Below are positions 6,368-14,184 of a DNA stretch of 15,229 nucleotides, one piece after another; position 1 is the first letter of the stretch, and each line of letters starts with the position of its first letter. Origin of the DNA: an uncultured Bacillaceae bacterium (GTDB lineage: Bacteria > Bacillota > Bacilli > Bacillales > Alkalibacillaceae); contig CALKAL010000162.1 of assembly GCA_937983065.1 (NCBI GenBank), positions 1 through 15,229 on the forward strand, given 5' to 3'. The position numbers and the translations under genes were made by a program. A model generated the notes under the pieces. It was not told where the DNA came from. It searched no databases and saw nothing but the letters and a program-made list of their open reading frames with translations.

Positions 6368-7141
6368 TTAAGTACTTGACACTTTGCTTTCTTTCTTCTT
6401 ATTCGCTGGTGAGAACCAGCCGAATAAAGCAATTCCGACTAAGATGGCGTAAAACGTAATTGTCCATAAAGTACTATGCGGAAAATCAGCAGGTAAAATG
6501 TTTATATCTTCATGCGCTAAAGTGATTACCGCCAATTTCACACCGACCCATGCGACAATGACATATGCTGTTGTTTCTAATGCAGGGCGTTTATCAAGCA
6601 ATGCGACAAACCATGTTGCAGCAAACTTTATTAAGATTAGACCAGCTAAACCACCAAGTACGACAACGGCAAATTTCGCCGCATCCATACCACCAAAGTT
6701 CCCAAATGGTGAATCAGGAAGAGCAAGTGCCAGAGCGACCGCTGCTAAAATCGAGTCAATCGCAAAAGCAACATCGGCAATTGCAATTTTACCAACTGTT
6801 GGCCAAAAACCCATTCCCCGGGCTTCCTTCGCCGTATCTTCTTTCACCGATTCTTTACTAAAGTGATTTTTATAAATATGTCTAAATCCTAAATACAGTA
6901 AATAAAGCGCCCCAATCGCCTGAATTTGCCATACGTTTGCGATAAATGAAATGGCAAAAAGCGCTAAAAATCTAAAAACAAAAGCTAATATTATTCCGTA
7001 ATTAATCGCCCGTCTTTTCTCATTTTCCGGTAAATGTTTCGCAATAACCGCCAAAACAAGCGCATTATCAGCGGATAATAAGCCCTCCAAACCAATTAAA
7101 ACTAATAACGTCCAAGCATACTCTAGCCAGATTGTCTCCAA
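6368..7141 (-). CDS. ykoY: TerC-family integral membrane protein (YkoY-like)
   Basis: A 257-residue TerC/Alx-family membrane protein with about seven hydrophobic helices. Paired acidic motifs characteristic of the family are present: GLEGLLSADNALVL (17-30; E19, D25) and IADVAFAIDSILAAVA (121-136; D123, D129). In Bacillus subtilis the relatives YkoY (MeeY) and YceF (MeeF) are implicated in Mn2+ export that supplies metal to secreted enzymes. The longest ORF starts at 7198, but its first 19 codons overlap the 3' part of an Mn riboswitch; GAGGAGAG lies about 8 bases before the TTG at 7141, which I take as the start. Placement directly behind a yybP-ykoY riboswitch supports a manganese role and the YkoY-like assignment. 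It ends at its own terminator. Confidence 0.9.
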   Translation of the reverse strand: METIWLEYAWTLLVLIGLEGLLSADNALVLAVIAKHLPENEKRRAINYGIILAFVFRFLALFAISFIANVWQIQAIGALYLLYLGFRHIYKNHFSKESVKEDTAKEARGMGFWPTVGKIAIADVAFAIDSILAAVALALALPDSPFGNFGGMDAAKFAVVVLGGLAGLILIKFAATWFVALLDKRPALETTAYVIVAWVGVKLAVITLAHEDINILPADFPHSTLWTITFYAILVGIALFGWFSPANKKKESKVSST

Positions 7142-7165
7142 AGTTTCTCTCTCCTCTTCTTTGTT

Positions 7166-7259
7166 GGTAAAGGTCTGGCTAGCAACTCTCATTGCCAATT
7201 AAGCCGGGGGAAACATCCCCGTGATGACGGCTATAATTGTACAGCTACTCCCCTTTACA
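7166..7259 (-). promoter_or_regulatory. yybP-ykoY manganese riboswitch
   Basis: On the minus strand the RNA begins GTAAAGGGGAGTAGC and ends CCAGACCTTTACC, the two conserved segments of this class; GTAAAGG and CCTTTAC form P1. Between them a long arm (CAATTATAGCCG with CGGCTTAATTG, capped by a GGGG/CCCC hairpin) and a short hairpin (GCAA/TTGC) fit the known architecture, in which two docked loops hold Mn2+. Mn2+ binding normally turns the downstream gene on. The TerC gene starts about 24 bases after P1. No terminator hairpin is seen between aptamer and start codon, so control is probably at translation or through P1 itself. Confidence 0.93.
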
Positions 7260-7279
7260 ATATTTGTCCCTTTGTTTTA

Positions 7280-7308
7280 ATTTTAAGAAATAAATATACA
7301 ACAATCAA
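7280..7308 (-). promoter_or_regulatory. Sigma-A-type promoter of the riboswitch-TerC unit
   Basis: On the minus strand TTGATT (7303-7308) is followed after 17 bases by TAAAAT (7280-7285). The expected start, near 7273, is about 14 bases before the riboswitch aptamer. Confidence 0.55.
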
Positions 7309-7358
7309 GACAAATGTCTAAAATTGCGTTATACCTCTATTGCAATTTCCCCTCCTAA

Positions 7359-7419
7359 CACACTCATCCAGACCTTTATTTACTCGTTATTTTCTCTCCT
7401 AAGGTCTGAATCATGTGTG
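7359..7419. repeat. Long imperfect inverted repeat in the 378-base TerC-catalase gap
   Basis: The gap between the TerC ORF region and the catalase stop (7199-7576) holds the riboswitch, its promoter, this repeat and the catalase terminator. Left arm: CACACTCATCCAGACCTT (7359-7376). Right arm: AAGGTCTGAATCATGTGTG (7401-7419). The inner 8 pairs are perfect; the outer part has two mismatches and one bulged base. The loop is 24 bases. No T run follows on either strand, so it does not look like a standard terminator. The function is unknown. Confidence 0.5.
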
Positions 7420-7440
7420 ACGAATTATGGCACTTTCATC

Positions 7441-7477
7441 AAAAAACCCCTTACATAAGTCAAAACCTACGTAAGGG
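7441..7477 (-). terminator. Terminator of the catalase gene
   Basis: On the minus strand CCCTTACGTA pairs with TATGTAAGGG (10 bp with one G-U, 10-base loop), followed by G and six T residues. It lies about 100 bases after the catalase stop codon, leaving a long 3' untranslated region. Confidence 0.8.
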
Positions 7478-7576
7478 ATTGGCAAATTGATTCTGATTCA
7501 TTAAGTAAAAGCGATGATGGTAAATTTTATCGCAACTGAAAATCGAATAACCTTTAATTTAAAGTCCAAAATAACA

Positions 7577-9679
7577 TTATGTCCGATTCCAAAAACGTTG
7601 CTTAGCAATTGCGTGCACGAATTCTTCTCCAAAGTTAGGTTGATTCATTGCAAAAATTACCCCATCTAAATTGCTGCCTTCTTTTCTTTTTAAATACGAT
7701 TGGCCAGTTGACGCAACACCGATTGGCTTGAAGTGTTTGTATTGTTCATTGACAAATTCCATAACATTTTGATTAAAGGATCGTTGGTTTTGGTCAATGC
7801 CGCCTACGACATAAATTGCATCATATAAGACTGGATATGTCGTTGTGAAAATTTTATCAACTTCAATTTTCGTTCCATCCGTTCCTACGACAGCACCAAA
7901 TTTACTACTAATAATATCGTAAAACACACCATTTTTCTTAAAACGATTTAAAACTTGAACGACTTCCTGACCGTTATATTGATCAGCAATTAAGACGCCA
8001 ACTTTCCGTGTGTACGGTAAAAAAGGCGTGTTCATTTGACTTAATGACGGGTAGCTTTCATTGACATTGACGTGCTTTTTAGTCGGTGGATCAACCCCTA
8101 AATAATCGGCTAACGTACAAGCCATGTCAAAATCAACATTTGCCCACATATGAACGTTTTGTTGTCTAACGGATCTACTTGTAACATAACCTAAATGGAA
8201 AATGAGGTTCTGTACTAAATCTTGCTTTTCAACCTCCGATAAACTGTTCCAAAATATACGAGCTTGAGAAAAGTAATCATAAAAAGATTGACTCGGTACT
8301 TCCCGGGTGACATTCCCTTCAACTTTTTCGGGGTAATTAACGAAACCACCCTCTTCAAAGGAAGCTTCGGCTGGTGTATTGTTTGCTTGGGAATTGTTAT
8401 GATAATGCACAGAATCAACGTCTATCCGATATCTGCTGTAACTATCCCGTAAATTGTAATTGCGTTCTACAATAGGACGATTGATAGGAATTTCATTAAT
8501 ATTAGCCGTATGTTGACGGTACAGCTCCGTATCCCGATAAGCAAACGAACGTCCTTGTAACACTGGGTCATTCGTAAAATCAATCCCAGAAACAACACTT
8601 GCTGGGTCAAAAACGGACTGTTCATTTTCAGCAAACTCATTATCCATTAAACGATTCAACGTCATTTTACCGACGTATTGAATCGGTACTACTTCCTCAG
8701 GCCAAAATTTCGTATCATCTAAAATATCAAAGGAATAATTGAATTGATCTTCCTCAGCAATAAGCTGAATACCTAATTCGTATTCAGGATAAAATCCTTT
8801 TTGAATCGCTTCAATGATATCTCTCCGATGAAAATCTGGATCTACCCCTCCGATAATATTCGCCTCGTCTAGTAACAATGAATGAACCCCGAGCTTAGGC
8901 TCCCATTTAAATCGGACGAACGTTGATTTTCCTTCATCATTAATAAATCGAAACGTATTAATCGGCCATCCTGCCATCATTCGCCAGCTCCTAGGACGCC
9001 CGCGCATTGACATGAGCCACATGACCATATTAGCTGACTCCTGATTATTCGCAACATAATCCCAAAAATTGTTATGTGCCGTCGTTGCTTGAGGAATATT
9101 GTTCTTCGGATTCGGTTTCGCAGCATGGACAACATCCATAAATTTCATCGCATCCGCTAAAATAAAAACTGGGAATTGTAGAGAAAGGGAATCATAATTT
9201 CCTTCTTGCGTATAAAACTTCACCGCAAATCCACGAATATCGACGGCTGTATCTTTAGACCCTTTACTCCCTTGAAACGTTGAGAAACGTACAAAAACAG
9301 GGGTTTTACGTCCAGGTGCCCCTAAAAAATGTGCCTTCGTCAAATGTTTTAATGATTGATACGCTTCAAACTCACCATGAACCCCAAACCCACGAGCATG
9401 AACGACTTTCTCTGGAATACGTTCCCGATTAAAGTGAGATTGCTTCTGATAAAAATGAAAATCTTGAAAAAGTAATGGACCGCGACTTCCTGCCCTTAAC
9501 GTAAATGTATCATTAGAAACCCGTACCCCCGTATCTTCAGTCATTTTTTTACCAGGGCCTGTGTTTTGTCGGCGGAATTTATCAAGTTGCCTATCTTTAG
9601 GATTTCTCGGGGCGTTACCTCTTTCTTCCTTATCTACTTTGGAATCCTCAGACAATTTATCCTTTTCTTCTTTATCCAT
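7577..9679 (-). CDS. katE: Large-subunit (clade 2, KatE/HPII-like) heme catalase with altered heme pocket
   Basis: A 700-residue catalase that breaks down hydrogen peroxide. The order is: a charged N-terminal extension (1-70); a catalase core with the distal histidine in RIPEKVVHARG (H94), VRFST (S133) and the heme-ligand motif RSFAYRDT (R377, Y381); then a C-terminal flavodoxin-like domain (about 555-700, beginning RKVGVLIADQYNG) found only in large-subunit catalases. Two conserved pocket motifs differ: the usual VGNNTP is SLSLQFP (164-170), removing the distal asparagine (N201 in E. coli HPII), and the usual GVHTF is PINTF, with Asn241 in place of His. Activity may be changed. The longest ORF starts at 9697, but AAAGGTGAT lies 3 bases before the ATG at 9679. 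No convincing PerR box or sigma-B promoter is seen upstream. It follows sfsA on the same strand. Confidence 0.93.
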   Translation of the reverse strand: MDKEEKDKLSEDSKVDKEERGNAPRNPKDRQLDKFRRQNTGPGKKMTEDTGVRVSNDTFTLRAGSRGPLLFQDFHFYQKQSHFNRERIPEKVVHARGFGVHGEFEAYQSLKHLTKAHFLGAPGRKTPVFVRFSTFQGSKGSKDTAVDIRGFAVKFYTQEGNYDSLSLQFPVFILADAMKFMDVVHAAKPNPKNNIPQATTAHNNFWDYVANNQESANMVMWLMSMRGRPRSWRMMAGWPINTFRFINDEGKSTFVRFKWEPKLGVHSLLLDEANIIGGVDPDFHRRDIIEAIQKGFYPEYELGIQLIAEEDQFNYSFDILDDTKFWPEEVVPIQYVGKMTLNRLMDNEFAENEQSVFDPASVVSGIDFTNDPVLQGRSFAYRDTELYRQHTANINEIPINRPIVERNYNLRDSYSRYRIDVDSVHYHNNSQANNTPAEASFEEGGFVNYPEKVEGNVTREVPSQSFYDYFSQARIFWNSLSEVEKQDLVQNLIFHLGYVTSRSVRQQNVHMWANVDFDMACTLADYLGVDPPTKKHVNVNESYPSLSQMNTPFLPYTRKVGVLIADQYNGQEVVQVLNRFKKNGVFYDIISSKFGAVVGTDGTKIEVDKIFTTTYPVLYDAIYVVGGIDQNQRSFNQNVMEFVNEQYKHFKPIGVASTGQSYLKRKEGSNLDGVIFAMNQPNFGEEFVHAIAKQRFWNRT

Positions 9680-9793
9680 ACAATCACCTTTCCCCATATA
9701 TAATTGATACTAAAATGTTTATGAGTAAAGACTGATGGATATGCGATTTTTGGCAAATATTTGATAGGACCTGTCGAGGCTTGTCTATTTAAT

Positions 9794-10483
9794 TTAAGAA
9801 AAATAAACGGGTAATGATCGACCTAGCTCCCATGTTTTATCATCAATATCCGTTTTATAAGCTAAAACTTGCACTCCAGCATTAGCTGCCTCATGCAAAC
9901 GATTCGCAAAGTCTAGATCCATCGCAGCATTTGGCGTAAAAGCGTGGCAATCTTGTCTTTGCACAATAAAAACGACGAATGCTGAATATCCTTCCTTCAT
10001 CGCGTCCATTAATTCTAATACGTGCTTCGTTCCTCTTTTCGTCGGTGCATCGGGAAACGTCGCTATTCCATTTTCAACTAACGTGACTCCTTTGACTTCA
10101 ATAAACCCTTTGTTATTCCCTTTTTCAAAATAAAAATCAAACCGCGATTCACCGTATGTCGCTTCTCGTTTTATGTCATCCATTTTACCGAATGGCTTAA
10201 CGTTTCCTTTCTTTAACGCATCATGGAAAATCGTATTTGGTGCTTGAGAATCAACGTTTATCCAAAGTGTATCTTTTTTAACTGCAACGAGGGAAAATTT
10301 CGTCTTCCGCTTCGGATCACGACTCATCTCAAGTAAAACTTCCGCATTTTCCTCTAACAGCTGCGTCAATCGCCCTGTATTTTTAACATGGACCTTCTCA
10401 ATCATGCCATTCAAATTTACCTCAGCGACGAATCGGTTTAGTCTTTTTATAAACGTTCCGTACGTCGTATTATGATAGTTCAT
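9794..10483 (-). CDS. sfsA: SfsA-family protein (putative nucleic-acid-binding nuclease)
   Basis: A 229-residue SfsA protein, the usual length. Conserved features are an N-terminal OB-like part (FIKRLNRFVAEV, HVKNTGRL at 32-39) and a C-terminal core with SRFDF (113-117), IEVKGVTL (128-135) and FPDAPTKRGTKH (143-154). D116, E129 and K131 fit a PD-(D/E)xK nuclease arrangement. The name comes from E. coli 'sugar fermentation stimulation'; the biological role is unsettled. AAGG lies 8 bases before the ATG. The catalase gene follows 114 bases later on the same strand with no clear terminator between, so read-through is possible, though the functions are not obviously linked. Confidence 0.93.
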   Translation of the reverse strand: MNYHNTTYGTFIKRLNRFVAEVNLNGMIEKVHVKNTGRLTQLLEENAEVLLEMSRDPKRKTKFSLVAVKKDTLWINVDSQAPNTIFHDALKKGNVKPFGKMDDIKREATYGESRFDFYFEKGNNKGFIEVKGVTLVENGIATFPDAPTKRGTKHVLELMDAMKEGYSAFVVFIVQRQDCHAFTPNAAMDLDFANRLHEAANAGVQVLAYKTDIDDKTWELGRSLPVYFS

Positions 10484-10563
10484 CTTCCATACCTTCCCTT
10501 AATTTATTTCTTAGAGCTTACACTAAAATGAATATTATCGAATTTAATTTTACATTTTTATAA

Positions 10564-10656
10564 GCTATCCGTTTCTCGACATTGGAATCGATTTGTAAAA
10601 CGTTAGAATGCCAGCCAGGGGATATATTAGAATATGTCCCAGATGAAGACGATTAA
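10564..10656 (+). pseudogene. 3' remnant of an XRE-type (HTH_26-like) regulator gene
   Basis: A plus-strand frame reads AIRFSTLESICKTL and then ECQPGDILEYVPDEDD before a TAA at 10654-10656. This is the typical C-terminus of small Cro/CI-type regulators of about 70 residues, where the last helices read like '...FSTLDKICKALNCQPGDLLEYIPDE'. The upstream part with the helix-turn-helix is missing: a stop codon (10561-10563) directly precedes the remnant, and the bases before it do not encode an HTH in any frame I checked. It lies between sfsA and mqo, both on the opposite strand. I read it as a broken gene. Confidence 0.65.
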
Positions 10657-10670
10657 TTTCGCTATATTTA

Positions 10671-10711
10671 AAAAAGGATAGTAAGCCTATTTCAAGACTA
10701 CTATCCTTTTT
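10671..10711 (-). terminator. Terminator of the mqo gene
   Basis: AAAAAGGATAGTA (10671-10683) and TACTATCCTTTTT (10699-10711) form a perfect 13-bp stem with a 15-base loop. On the minus strand the T run follows the stem directly, 3 bases after the mqo stop codon. The A and T tails are symmetric, so it could also work on the plus strand. Confidence 0.85.
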
Positions 10712-10713
10712 GA

Positions 10714-12228
10714 TTATTTTGTTTGTAGTGATTCTTCCGTTTTATTTAATCCTAAAATCTCAGATACTTCTTCATCAATTTCTTTAAATAGCTCTGGATT
10801 TTCTGTTAAAGACATTCCGTATGATGGGACCATTTCTTTAATTTTATCATGCCACTCATCCATCTTTTCTGGGAAGCATCGTTCTAATACTTCGAGCATA
10901 ACATTAATCGCAGTAGAAGCTCCTGGTGATGCGCCGAGTAGAGCTGCTATTGAGCCATCTTCAGCACAAATGACTTCCGTTCCGAATTGGAGATTACCCA
11001 TACTTTCTTCTGTATCTTTAATGACTTGAACCCGTTGACCTGCGACAATAACTTCCCAGTCCTCAGCATTCGCTGTCGGGATAAATTCACGCAGCTCTTC
11101 AATTCTCTTTTCATCAGATAAAAGAACTTGTTTAACTAAATAACGGGTTAAAGCGAATTCTTTTACCCCCGCGGAAAGCATGGTAAACATATTATTCGGT
11201 TTAATCGAAGCAAATAAGTCCATATTTGATCCTGTTTTTAAAAATTTCGGTGAAAAGCCAGCAAACGGCCCGAATAATAATGATTTTTTATTATCAATAT
11301 AACGCGTATCTAGGTGTGGGACAGACATTGGTGGAGCCCCAACTTTCGCTTTTCCGTAAACTTTCGCCTCATGCTTTTTAACGATTTCCTCATTGTTACA
11401 TACTAAAAAGAGACCACTAACAGGGAAGCCCCCGATATGTTTTGATTCTGGAATCCCTGTTTTTTGAAGCAGTGAAATACTTCCGCCACCTGCTCCGATA
11501 AATATAAATTTGGCATCATGGTGTTCAACCCGGCCACTCGCCACGTTTATAACTTTAATGCCCCATCGATCATCATTCGTTCGATAAATATCTTTAACAC
11601 TATGGTTGTAATGAACTTCAACACCTTGCTCTTCTAAATCATCAAACATGTGACGTGTTAAAGCACCGAAATTAACGTCTGTTCCCGAATCAATTTTCGT
11701 TGCAGCGAGTTTTTCCCCTTCTTTTCGACCTTCCATAACGAGAGGCATCCATTCGCTTAGTTGTTCAGGATCATCACTAAATCTCATCCCATGAAATAAC
11801 GGATTATCCTTCAACGCTTCGTATCTTTTTTTCAAATAAGCAACATCTTTTTCCCCTTGGACGAAGCTCATATGAGGAAGAGGCATAATAAAGTCCTCTG
11901 GGTTTTGTATCCGGCCATTTTTCACTAAATAGGACCAATATTGTTTTGACAATTGAAATTGCTCGTTAATGTTAACGGCTTTTGTCGTATCAATCGACCC
12001 GTCTTTTTTCTCTGGTGTATAATTTAATTCGCATAATGCCGCATGTCCCGTACCTGCATTATTCCATTCATTTGAGCTTTCTTCCCCTGCTTTCGGAAGC
12101 TGTTCAAACACTTTGATCGACCAATCTGGCGCCAGCTCCTTTATGAGTGATCCGAGGGTGGCACTCATAATGCCCGCACCGATTAAGATCACATCTGTCT
12201 TCGTTTCGCTGTTGTTCATTTCGACCAT
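10714..12228 (-). CDS. mqo: Malate:quinone oxidoreductase
   Basis: A 504-residue FAD-dependent, membrane-associated enzyme that oxidises malate to oxaloacetate and passes electrons to quinone, serving both the TCA cycle and respiration. The N-terminal FAD-binding fold (VILIGAGIMSATLG, about 13-26) and NNAGTGHAALCELNYTP are typical of Mqo, and the length matches the usual ~500. The longest ORF starts at 12312, but those extra 28 residues have no ribosome binding site. AAAGG lies 8 bases before the ATG at 12228; an ATG three codons later (12219) is also possible. It has a leader of about 140 bases and is divergent from an MFS exporter gene, with dyad sequences in the shared gap. Confidence 0.95.
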   Translation of the reverse strand: MVEMNNSETKTDVILIGAGIMSATLGSLIKELAPDWSIKVFEQLPKAGEESSNEWNNAGTGHAALCELNYTPEKKDGSIDTTKAVNINEQFQLSKQYWSYLVKNGRIQNPEDFIMPLPHMSFVQGEKDVAYLKKRYEALKDNPLFHGMRFSDDPEQLSEWMPLVMEGRKEGEKLAATKIDSGTDVNFGALTRHMFDDLEEQGVEVHYNHSVKDIYRTNDDRWGIKVINVASGRVEHHDAKFIFIGAGGGSISLLQKTGIPESKHIGGFPVSGLFLVCNNEEIVKKHEAKVYGKAKVGAPPMSVPHLDTRYIDNKKSLLFGPFAGFSPKFLKTGSNMDLFASIKPNNMFTMLSAGVKEFALTRYLVKQVLLSDEKRIEELREFIPTANAEDWEVIVAGQRVQVIKDTEESMGNLQFGTEVICAEDGSIAALLGASPGASTAINVMLEVLERCFPEKMDEWHDKIKEMVPSYGMSLTENPELFKEIDEEVSEILGLNKTEESLQTK

Positions 12229-12354
12229 CCCTATTCCCTTTAAATATTTTATTAATTGAAACGCGCTTATTTCATGACACAAAAAATCAAGGCGACAAAT
12301 AACGTGCCCCATTTTATATTAAGTCTGTCTTATGTAATGATAGATTTATTTTAC

Positions 12355-12368
12355 AACGGCATACCGTT
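12355..12368. promoter_or_regulatory. Palindrome at the mqo transcription start
   Basis: AACGGCATACCGTT is a 14-base dyad (arms AACGG and CCGTT, 4-base centre) beginning about 8 bases downstream of the mqo -10 hexamer, at the expected transcription start. This is a classic place for a repressor to bind. The binding protein is unknown. Confidence 0.4.
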
Positions 12369-12376
12369 ATATAACA

Positions 12377-12404
12377 ATTATATACCATTTTTATAACGTA
12401 ACAA
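12377..12404 (-). promoter_or_regulatory. Sigma-A-type promoter of mqo
   Basis: On the minus strand TTGTTA (12399-12404) is followed after 16 bases by a perfect TATAAT (12377-12382). Confidence 0.6.
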
Positions 12405-12423
12405 AGTGGTAATCGTGACCACT
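12405..12423. promoter_or_regulatory. Inverted repeat between the mqo and MFS promoters
   Basis: AGTGGT (12405-12410) and ACCACT (12418-12423) form an inverted repeat with a 7-base spacer. It abuts the mqo -35 hexamer and covers the -35/spacer region of the likely MFS promoter, so one regulator bound here could affect both divergent genes. No regulator gene lies nearby. Confidence 0.35.
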
Positions 12424-12435
12424 AAACTTTATAAT
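12407..12435 (+). promoter_or_regulatory. Likely promoter of the MFS exporter gene
   Basis: A perfect TATAAT (12430-12435) is preceded after 17 bases by TGGTAA (12407-12412), a weak -35. A weak -35 covered by an inverted repeat would fit a promoter needing an activator. The ATG is about 80 bases downstream. Confidence 0.4.
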
Positions 12436-12514
12436 CGAGCTAGTATCTTAGTTTTTCACGTTTAAAATAAGGTCGAGCAATTCATCATACGTATTAAAAT
12501 AAGGAGATGCGGTC

Positions 12515-14131
12515 ATGGGGAAAAATCGTTCAAATTCAGCGTGGGCAATCGTCTTATTTTGTATCGGCGTTTTAATCGCTGCCCTTGATAACGGGATTAT
12601 TAGTGCGGCTTTAACGACGATCAATAGTTCTTTCGGTGTGTCTGCTAATTGGGGTGCTTGGGGTGTCACGATTTACACACTTGGACTTGCGATTAGTATT
12701 CCAATTGTCGGAAAGCTTTCTGACCGATATGGACGGAAAAAGTTATTTATCATCGAGATGTCACTTTTCGGCATCGGATCTTTACTCGTAGCCCTTAGTC
12801 CAACGTTTGAATTTTATTTAGCCTCCCGCTTCTTACAAGCATTAGGCGGTGGGGGAATATTCATTATCGGTAGCTCCCACGTATTAAGTACATTCGCTAA
12901 AGAGAAACAAGGAAAAGCACTCGGTATGCTCGGGGCGATGAACGGGATCGGTGCCATTTTAGGACCAAATCTCGGGAGTATCATTTTAGATTTAACGGGA
13001 AATTGGCATTATTTATTTTTGATTAACGTGCCAATCGCAGCTGTTTTAATCATATTAGGGGTTTTTAAAATTGAAGAAACGAAAGAGCCTGCTGTTGGTA
13101 AGCTCGATTTATTTGGTACAATTTTATTATCTGTTGCTGTTCTTGGAATCATGTATGGGCTGACGAATATTGATGGGGTCTCTTTTTTAGAAAGTGTTAC
13201 ATCTCCGCAAGTGTACGGATTTTTAATCGGAGGAATTTTACTATTTGCCGTTTTAATTTTTTACAATTTAGCATTAGACAAACGGCATGGAGATCCGATT
13301 TTACCTGTTCGATTATTTAAAGAGCCTGTCTACTTAACGACATTGTTAATCGGGGCTTTATCAGGAGCATTGCTCGCAGGTATGATTTTTATCCCTGCAT
13401 TTTCCGAGCAAGTATTAGGGGTACCTGCTGAATATTCCGGTTATTGGATGACACCACTTGCGCTAGCATCTGGCGTTGGAGCTGCTCTCGGTGGGACATT
13501 AGTCGATAAAAGAGGACCAATTATAACGGTTTTCTTATCTGGACTGATTACAGCAATCGGATTTTTACTTTTCCCGACTTGGCTAGAAGCTAGATGGCAA
13601 TTTTTAATTTCATCAAGCATTGCTGGATTTGGTATGGGGATGATTTTAGGAGCGCCGTTAAATATTTTAGCAACGGAACGACTAGAGAAAGCGAAAGGAA
13701 CCGCGCTTGCTGGATTATCTTTAACGAGACAGATCGGCATGACGATTGCACCGACGATTTACGCAGGATTTATCGCACGGGGGTTTAATCAAATTCCGCA
13801 CCTATTCGAAACGGATTTTCACGATATTTTACAAAAAAACATTGAAGAAGCTGAGTTAAGCCCTGAAGCGATGCAACAATTCGGCGAGGTAATCGGTGCG
13901 ATTGCAGAAACCCCAAGTGCGGATATTGATCACGAGGCATTACTACAGTCGATAGAAGACCCAGCATTAAAAGAAGTGATTGAATCAAGTGTCAATCAAA
14001 TCACTTACATGGCCGCTTCTAGTGGATATGACGGTCTATTTTACACGACCGTTATCATTGCCGCTCTCGTCATAATACTTGCAATCATTTTAAAGCCGAT
14101 TCGCGAAAAGCAACATCATAAAGAAGATTAA
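12515..14131 (+). CDS. MFS drug:H+ antiporter of the DHA2 (14-TM) type
   Basis: A 538-residue exporter of the major facilitator superfamily. Motif A is GKLSDRYGRK (66-75); a motif C-like segment is GIGAILGPNLGS (144-155); an acidic residue in the first helix (IAALDNGIIS, D25) matches the DHA2 start motif. Hydrophobic segments fit 14 helices. Between the last two helices lies a long hydrophilic stretch (about 424-500) rich in Glu and Asp, expected outside the membrane. Family members expel drugs, dyes, antiseptics or toxic metabolites using the proton gradient; the substrate cannot be told from the sequence. AAGGAG lies 8 bases before the ATG. It is divergent from mqo and ends at a strong terminator shared with the next gene. 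Confidence 0.92.
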   Translation: MGKNRSNSAWAIVLFCIGVLIAALDNGIISAALTTINSSFGVSANWGAWGVTIYTLGLAISIPIVGKLSDRYGRKKLFIIEMSLFGIGSLLVALSPTFEFYLASRFLQALGGGGIFIIGSSHVLSTFAKEKQGKALGMLGAMNGIGAILGPNLGSIILDLTGNWHYLFLINVPIAAVLIILGVFKIEETKEPAVGKLDLFGTILLSVAVLGIMYGLTNIDGVSFLESVTSPQVYGFLIGGILLFAVLIFYNLALDKRHGDPILPVRLFKEPVYLTTLLIGALSGALLAGMIFIPAFSEQVLGVPAEYSGYWMTPLALASGVGAALGGTLVDKRGPIITVFLSGLITAIGFLLFPTWLEARWQFLISSSIAGFGMGMILGAPLNILATERLEKAKGTALAGLSLTRQIGMTIAPTIYAGFIARGFNQIPHLFETDFHDILQKNIEEAELSPEAMQQFGEVIGAIAETPSADIDHEALLQSIEDPALKEVIESSVNQITYMAASSGYDGLFYTTVIIAALVIILAIILKPIREKQHHKED

Positions 14132-14134
14132 ATT

Positions 14135-14173
14135 AAAAAATGGTAGATATGATTTAGTTATCTACCATTTTTT
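14135..14173. terminator. Bidirectional terminator between the MFS and DUF1871-like genes
   Basis: AAAAAATGGTAGATA (14135-14149) and TATCTACCATTTTTT (14159-14173) form a perfect 15-bp stem with a 9-base loop. A and T runs on both sides allow it to end both converging transcripts. Confidence 0.88.
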
Positions 14174-14184
14174 ACGTTCGTGTA

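Noticed and set aside
7395..7499. Short plus-strand ORF (ATG at 7413) after the inverted repeat
   Set aside because: It runs through the catalase terminator and encodes no recognisable sequence; AAGG upstream is weak.
9754..9763. Palindrome CAAATATTTG between sfsA and the catalase gene
   Set aside because: It is only 10 bases and AT-rich, so it is expected by chance in this composition; arms do not extend.
9698..9793. Possible PerR box or sigma-B promoter before the catalase gene
   Set aside because: The best PerR-like stretch (TTAGTATCAATTATA) matches only about 8 of 14 consensus bases, and no GTTTAA/GGGTAT pair with correct spacing is present.
12256..12274. cre-like site (CcpA) in the mqo leader
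   Set aside because: TGAAA and TTTCA arms are present but the spacing around the central CG is wrong and several key positions fail, so I do not call it.
12448..12669. Minus-strand ORF over the start of the MFS gene
   Set aside because: It overlaps the well-supported exporter coding sequence and the divergent promoter region, with no recognisable product.
13594..13988. ORFs in other frames inside the MFS gene
   Set aside because: They are out-of-frame shadows of a conserved 14-TM transporter.
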